From Gammaproteobacteria bacterium (GTDB taxonomy: Bacteria; Pseudomonadota; Gammaproteobacteria; DSM-26407), in NCBI GenBank assembly GCA_028694565.1, contig JAQVKR010000096.1, positions 1 through 8,339 of the forward strand: DNA of 8,339 nucleotides, in the 5' to 3' direction. Position 1 is the stretch's first letter; every line of letters starts with the position of its first letter. The position numbers and the translations under genes are program-made. The notes beneath the pieces are model-generated. The model made no database searches and was not told the DNA's origin. It saw nothing but the letters and a program-made list of their open reading frames with translations. This document shows positions 4,511-8,339 of the stretch, one piece after another.

Positions 4511-4759
4511 TCAGCCCCCGGTCTTCGACTCCAGGTAGGCGAGGCAGCCCTCCAGGCTGGAGAGCCGGGGGTAGTCCACCTCGGGGATGGCGACGCCGAG
4601 CCTCTTCTCCAGGGTGAGGACGAAGTTGAGGTAGTCGATGGAGTCGATCTCGAACTGGTCGCGGAAACTGGCCTTGCCGTCGAGCCGTTCCGGTTCGAGG
4701 TCGGGAACGATTTCCAGCAGGATGGCGAGCGTCTCCGCCCGAAGCTCCTTTCTGTTCAT
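4511..4759 (-). CDS. Acyl carrier protein (phosphopantetheine-binding)
   Basis: An 82-residue acidic helical protein. Helix I is about 4-17 (KELRAETLAILLEIVP), then a loop, then the phosphopantetheine attachment motif FEIDSIDYLNFVLTLEKR with Ser40 in DSID at the start of helix II, and a final helix (LSSLEGCLAYLESK, 67-79). The usual DSL is DSI here, which is common in specialised carriers. It is the second gene of a minus-strand pair: 18 nt after the stop of the AMP-forming synthetase, with a weak, distant GAGG before the ATG. It is not beside fatty acid synthesis genes (fabD, fabG, fabF), so it is probably a dedicated carrier loaded by the neighbouring synthetase or another ligase, not the housekeeping AcpP. 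A phosphopantetheinyl transferase from elsewhere would activate it. No terminator is obvious in 4421-4510. Confidence 0.9.
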   Translation of the reverse strand: MNRKELRAETLAILLEIVPDLEPERLDGKASFRDQFEIDSIDYLNFVLTLEKRLGVAIPEVDYPRLSSLEGCLAYLESKTGG

Positions 4760-4777
4760 GATGCTCTATCGCCTCGC

Positions 4778-6529
4778 CTATGCATCGTTCGACAGCGTCG
4801 AGAGGTCGCCCGCCGGCTGTCCCGTCTCCCGCGCCTTCAGCAGCCGCCGCATGATCTTGCCGGAGCGGGTCTTGGGCAGTTCGGGCCGGGCCTCGATCTC
4901 CTTCGGCCCCACCACCGCGCCGAGGCGCCGGCGGGCGTGGGCCAGGAGCTGGCGCTGCAGCTCCCGGTCCATCACGTGGCCGGGCTTCAGCACCACGAAG
5001 GCCTTGACGATCTCGCCCGCCATCGGGTCGGGCTTGCCGATGACGCCGGCCTCGGCCACCGCCGGGTGTTCCATCAGCACGCTCTCCACCTCGAACGGCC
5101 CGATGAGGTGGCCGGCGGACTTGATGAGGTCGTCCGCCCGGCCGACGAACCAGAAGTAGCCGCCGGCGTCGCGCCGGACCAGGTCGCCGGTGAGGTACCA
5201 GCCGCCGGCGAAGCACTTGCGGTAGCGTGCCTCGTCGTCGAGATAGCCGCGGAACATGGAGGGCCAGCCGCAGCGCAGCGCCAGCTCGCCGATCGCATCG
5301 GCCTCCTCCACCACCTCCACGCCGGGCCCGCCGGTGCGGCGCACGATGGCCGCCTCGATGCCGGGCACCGGCCGGCCCATGGAGCCCGGCCGGATCGCCA
5401 TGGTGCGGAAATTGGCGATCATGATAGCCCCCGTCTCGGTCTGCCACCAGTTGTCATGGAACGGCAGGCCGAAGGCCTCCCGCCCCCAGCGGACGGCCTC
5501 CGGGTTGAGGGGCTCGCCCACGCTGGCGAGAAAGCGCAGGGCGGAGAAGTCGTAGCCGCGCGCCACCTTCACGCCGTACTTCATCATCATCCGCACCGCC
5601 GTGGGGGCGGTGTACCAGACGTTCACACCCTGCTCCTGGAGCACCCGGTACCAGCGCTCCACGTCGAACTCCCCCTCGTCCACGACGAGCGTCGCGCCGG
5701 CGGTCAGCGGCGCGATGACGCCATAGGAGATGCCCGTCACCCAGCCGGGATCCGCCGTGCACCAGTAAATGTCGTCCGGGTGGAGATCGAGGGCCAGCCG
5801 CCCGGTGGCGTGGTGGGCGACCACCGCCTCGTGCACGTGGAGCGCTCCCTTCGGCCGGCCGGTGGTGCCGCTGGTGAAATGGAGCAGGGCCGGCGCCTGC
5901 GGGTCGGTGGGGGGAATCTCGAAGCGGGCATCCGCCGCCCGCAGCAGGCGGTCGAGATCGTGTGTGCCGGCGGGCGCCGCCGCGCCCTCCAGACCGGCCA
6001 GCAGCACGTGCGCCAGGTGCGGGAGCGCCGCGCGCAGCGGCTCCACCTTGCGCCGGTAGAGCGCCGCCGTGGTGACCAGCACCCGGGCCCGGCCGATCTC
6101 CAGGCGCGTGCGGATGGGCTCGGGGCCGAACGCCGAGAACAGCGGGCAGAAAACGCCCCGGTTCTTCCAGGCGCCCACGGCGGCGACGTGGAGCTCGGGC
6201 ACCCGGCCCAGCAGGGAGAATACGGCCTCCCCCCGCTCCACCCCCAGATCCCGCAGCACGTTGGCGAAGCGATCGGTGAGTTCGCGCAGCGCCCCGTAGG
6301 TGATCTCGCGCACGGACCCGTCGCGGCCCAGCGCGCGCAGGGCGACCCGCGCCCGGCGCGACCCGGCGGCGTGACGGTCGACCGCCTCGTGGGCGATGTT
6401 CAGGCCGGCTCCGCCGGGCAGGCCCTCCAGCCCGGCGCGGGCGGCCTCCCAGGAGAAGGCCGCGCACCCGGCCTCGTAGTCCGCCAGGTTGGGCGGCGCG
6501 TTCCGGCCCGTGGGCGTTTCTTCGTTCAT
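4778..6529 (-). CDS. acsA: AMP-forming acetyl/acyl-CoA synthetase (AcsA-type)
   Basis: A 583-residue ANL-superfamily enzyme. Family members use ATP to make an acyl-adenylate from acetate or a related acid, then transfer the acyl group to CoA. Motifs in order: the P-loop [10 protein letters not shown] (219-228), [12 protein letters not shown] (255-266), the acetyl-CoA-synthetase-like NWWQTETG (360-367), TGDL (447-450), the hinge/A8 region [20 protein letters not shown] (463-482), and [11 protein letters not shown] with catalytic Lys558. Length fits AcsA-type enzymes (about 570 residues), not the 650-residue Acs. The A8 motif has Leu where many relatives have Arg (GYRIGPFEVE). The ATG at 6529 is chosen as the N-terminus of the family; the frame stays open far upstream only because it is antisense to another gene. 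A weak AGGTG lies 9 nt upstream. Substrate may be acetate or another short acid. Gene symbol is by family and not certain. Confidence 0.88.
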   Translation of the reverse strand: MNEETPTGRNAPPNLADYEAGCAAFSWEAARAGLEGLPGGAGLNIAHEAVDRHAAGSRRARVALRALGRDGSVREITYGALRELTDRFANVLRDLGVERGEAVFSLLGRVPELHVAAVGAWKNRGVFCPLFSAFGPEPIRTRLEIGRARVLVTTAALYRRKVEPLRAALPHLAHVLLAGLEGAAAPAGTHDLDRLLRAADARFEIPPTDPQAPALLHFTSGTTGRPKGALHVHEAVVAHHATGRLALDLHPDDIYWCTADPGWVTGISYGVIAPLTAGATLVVDEGEFDVERWYRVLQEQGVNVWYTAPTAVRMMMKYGVKVARGYDFSALRFLASVGEPLNPEAVRWGREAFGLPFHDNWWQTETGAIMIANFRTMAIRPGSMGRPVPGIEAAIVRRTGGPGVEVVEEADAIGELALRCGWPSMFRGYLDDEARYRKCFAGGWYLTGDLVRRDAGGYFWFVGRADDLIKSAGHLIGPFEVESVLMEHPAVAEAGVIGKPDPMAGEIVKAFVVLKPGHVMDRELQRQLLAHARRRLGAVVGPKEIEARPELPKTRSGKIMRRLLKARETGQPAGDLSTLSNDA

Positions 6530-6643
6530 CCGCAGCTGCACCTGGTCACCCGGGTTGTTAACTCCAGTGTAGTGTCCCAGACTTGGATCGACACCCGCAG
6601 CCCGGTCGATGCGCGGTCCGGCTGATGACCTGCAAGGCGTGAC
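6530..6643. promoter_or_regulatory. Divergent control region between the two synthetase genes
   Basis: These 114 bp separate the start codons of two divergent genes and must hold promoters for both. Visible elements: GTTAAC (6557-6562) in the only AT-rich patch, a tandem AGTGT AGTGT (6566-6575), and an inverted repeat GTGTC-N13-GACAC (6572-6576 / 6590-6594) that could be an operator shared by both genes. Neither strand shows a convincing -35/-10 pair; the best on the minus strand is TACACT (6571-6566) with a poor -35. Confidence 0.4.
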
Positions 6644-8339
6644 ATGACCATCAAAAACCTCGAGTTCGTGTTCCGGCCGAAATCCGTTGCATTGATCGGT
6701 GCGAGCGACAGGCCTTCCTCCATCGGCGCGGTGCTGGCCAACAACCTCTACCGCGGCGGTTTCGACGGGCCCATCATGCCCGTCAATCCCCGCCACCGCT
6801 TCGTCCGCGGCGTGTGGACCTACCCGGATGTGGCCGGCCTCCCCGTCACCCCCGATCTGGCCGTCATCGCCACCCCGCCCGACGCGGTCCCCGGCATCAT
6901 CGCCGAGCTCGGCGCGCGGGGGACCCGGGCGGCGGTAGTGATTACCGCCGGCTTCGGCGAAACCGCCGAGAGCCACGGCCGGGAGCTGCAGCAGGCCATG
7001 CTGGAGGCGGCCCGGCCCCACACCCTGCGCGTCGTCGGGCCGAACTGCCTGGGCGTGCTGATTCCCGGCATCGGGCTCAACGCCAGCTTCGCCCATCTCA
7101 ACCCGCTGGCGGGCCAGCTCGCCTTCGTCACCCAGTCCGGCGCCATCGTCACCTCCATCCTGGACTGGGCGCAGAGCCGCGGCATCGGCTTCTCGCATCT
7201 GGTCTCCCTCGGCGACATGGCCGACGTGGATTTCGCCGATCTGCTGGACTACCTCGCCAACGAGCGGGAGACCCGGGCCATCCTCCTCTACGCCGAGGCG
7301 ATCACCAACGCGCGCAAGTTCATGTCCGCCGCCCGCGCCGCGGCGCGGATGAAGCCGGTCATCATCGTCAAGGCGGGCCGCCACGCCGAGGGGGCCCGGG
7401 CGGCCGCCTCCCACACCGGGGCGCTGGCCGGAGCGGACGCGGTCTACGACGCCGCCTTCCGGCGCGCGGGCATGCTGCGGGTCCATACCCTGGAGGAGCT
7501 GTTCGACGCGGCCGAGACCCTGGCCATGGGCTGCAGGCCGAGGGGCGAGCGGCTGGCGATCCTCACCAACGGCGGCGGCGTCGGCGTGCTCGCCGCGGAT
7601 GCGGTCATCGACGAGGGCGCGCGCCTGGCGGAGCTCGCCCCGGAGACCCTGGCGAGCCTCGATCGGGTGCTGCCGCCCACCTGGTCCCACGGCAATCCCG
7701 TCGACATCGTCGGCGACGCCACGGGCCGCCGCTACGCCGATGCCCTGGAGGCGCTGGCGGACGACCGGGGCATCGACGCCATCCTCGTCCTCAACTGCCC
7801 CACGGCGGTGGCCTCCAGCACCGACGCCGCCCAGGCGGTGATCCGCACCGCCACGGCGAAGCCGAAGCTGCCGCTGCTGACCAGCTGGGTGGGCGACGGC
7901 TCCGCGGCGGAGGTGCGCCACCTGTTCGCCCGCCACCGGATCCCGAGCTACGACACCCCTGAACAGGCGGTGCGCGCCTTCATGCACCTGGTGAACTACC
8001 GCCGCAACCAGGAAACGCTGCTGGAGACCCCGCCATCGGTGCCGGAGGAGTTCACCCCCGACACGGCGCGGGCGCAGCGGGTCATCCGGCGGGCGCTGGG
8101 AGAGAGCCGCGACTGGCTCACGGAGCCCGAGGCCAAGGAGGTGCTCGCGGCCTACGGTGTCCCGACCGTCCCCACCGAGTGGGCGCGCACGCCCGGGGAG
8201 GCCGCCTCGGTCGCGGCGCGGATCGGCGGGACCGTGGTCCTCAAGATCGTCTCCCCCGACATCAGCCACAAGTCCGACGTGGGCGGGGTCGCCCGGGATC
8301 TCGACGGCCCCGCCGCCGTGCGGGAGATGGCCGAAGCCA
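6644..8339 (+). CDS. NDP-forming acyl-CoA synthetase family protein, 5' part (ACD or Pat-like)
   Basis: The frame runs open from the ATG at 6644 to the window edge (565 codons plus one base), so the C-terminus is missing. AAGG (6634-6637) lies 6 nt upstream. Domains: a CoA-binding Rossmann fold with [14 protein letters not shown] (15-28); succinyl-CoA-synthetase-like alpha domains with GPNCLG (132-137), TQSGA (163-167) and [10 protein letters not shown] with His257, the position expected for the phosphorylated catalytic histidine of ADP-forming acetyl-CoA synthetases; [12 protein letters not shown] (308-319); and from about 492 an ATP-grasp beta domain with VLKI (Lys534) and HKSDVGGV (542-549). 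Family members interconvert acyl-CoA plus ADP and Pi with acid plus ATP. A fused alpha-beta enzyme is about 700 residues; Pat/PatZ lysine acetyltransferases add a GNAT domain (about 890). Which applies cannot be seen. The retained His257 argues for an active synthetase. Divergent from the AMP-forming enzyme. Confidence 0.9.
   Translation, partial: MTIKNLEFVFRPKSVALIGASDRPSSIGAVLANNLYRGGFDGPIMPVNPRHRFVRGVWTYPDVAGLPVTPDLAVIATPPDAVPGIIAELGARGTRAAVVITAGFGETAESHGRELQQAMLEAARPHTLRVVGPNCLGVLIPGIGLNASFAHLNPLAGQLAFVTQSGAIVTSILDWAQSRGIGFSHLVSLGDMADVDFADLLDYLANERETRAILLYAEAITNARKFMSAARAAARMKPVIIVKAGRHAEGARAAASHTGALAGADAVYDAAFRRAGMLRVHTLEELFDAAETLAMGCRPRGERLAILTNGGGVGVLAADAVIDEGARLAELAPETLASLDRVLPPTWSHGNPVDIVGDATGRRYADALEALADDRGIDAILVLNCPTAVASSTDAAQAVIRTATAKPKLPLLTSWVGDGSAAEVRHLFARHRIPSYDTPEQAVRAFMHLVNYRRNQETLLETPPSVPEEFTPDTARAQRVIRRALGESRDWLTEPEAKEVLAAYGVPTVPTEWARTPGEAASVAARIGGTVVLKIVSPDISHKSDVGGVARDLDGPAAVREMAEA

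Noticed and set aside
4376..6625. A 749-codon plus-strand open frame opposite the AMP-forming synthetase.
   Set aside because: It is the complement of a gene with complete ANL motifs, also runs across the ACP gene, has no ribosome binding site, and its first codons lie in the tRNA promoter region.
6530..8269. The minus-strand frame of the synthetase stays open upstream of its start for about 580 more codons.
   Set aside because: This stretch is antisense to the NDP-forming synthetase gene, whose motifs ([27 protein letters not shown]-grasp) are unmistakable on the plus strand. The antisense translation is Gly/Asp/Arg/His-rich with no domain; high GC removes stop codons.

Overview
The window is GC-rich bacterial chromosome. 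The gene families (type IVa prepilin, DUF2934, DUF1289-like, a tRNA-Arg(ACG) close to that of E. coli, an AcsA-type synthetase) and an FNR/Anr-type operator point to a proteobacterium, most likely a gammaproteobacterium. Genus cannot be read from this sequence, and there is no sign of phage, IS element, integron or CRISPR.

Layout, left to right. Bases 1-591 (+): the 3' end of an unrecognised gene and, 4 nt later, a small cysteine-rich DUF1289-like protein. Bases 615-989 (-): a convergent four-helix membrane protein. Bases 1267-1608 (+): a DUF2934 protein with a basic Ala/Pro/Lys-rich tail, preceded by a strong leader hairpin. Bases 1609-1984: a non-coding stretch with an AT-rich island holding a near-perfect FNR/Anr box at class II spacing from a -10 box, reading into a 63-residue unknown protein (1985-2176). 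Bases 2360-4137 (+): a GNAT acetyltransferase, a two-TM HAMP protein with no output domain, and a type IV pilin. Bases 4298-4374 (-): tRNA-Arg(ACG) with its own promoter and intrinsic terminator. Bases 4511-6529 (-): a two-gene operon, an AMP-forming acetyl/acyl-CoA synthetase followed by an acyl carrier protein. Bases 6644-8339 (+): the first 565 residues of a divergent NDP-forming acyl-CoA synthetase family protein, which runs off the window.

How parts may work together. The right-hand block contains both mechanistic types of acyl-CoA synthetase, AMP-forming and NDP-forming, on either side of a 114-bp shared control region, plus a carrier protein; this suggests a local acyl/acetate activation module. 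If the truncated protein carries a C-terminal GNAT domain, as Pat/PatZ proteins do, it could acetylate the catalytic lysine of the neighbouring synthetase; that part lies outside the window. The HAMP-pilin pair may be co-transcribed. The most distinctive regulatory signal is the FNR-type promoter upstream of the unknown 63-residue protein, which would make that protein an oxygen-limitation product.
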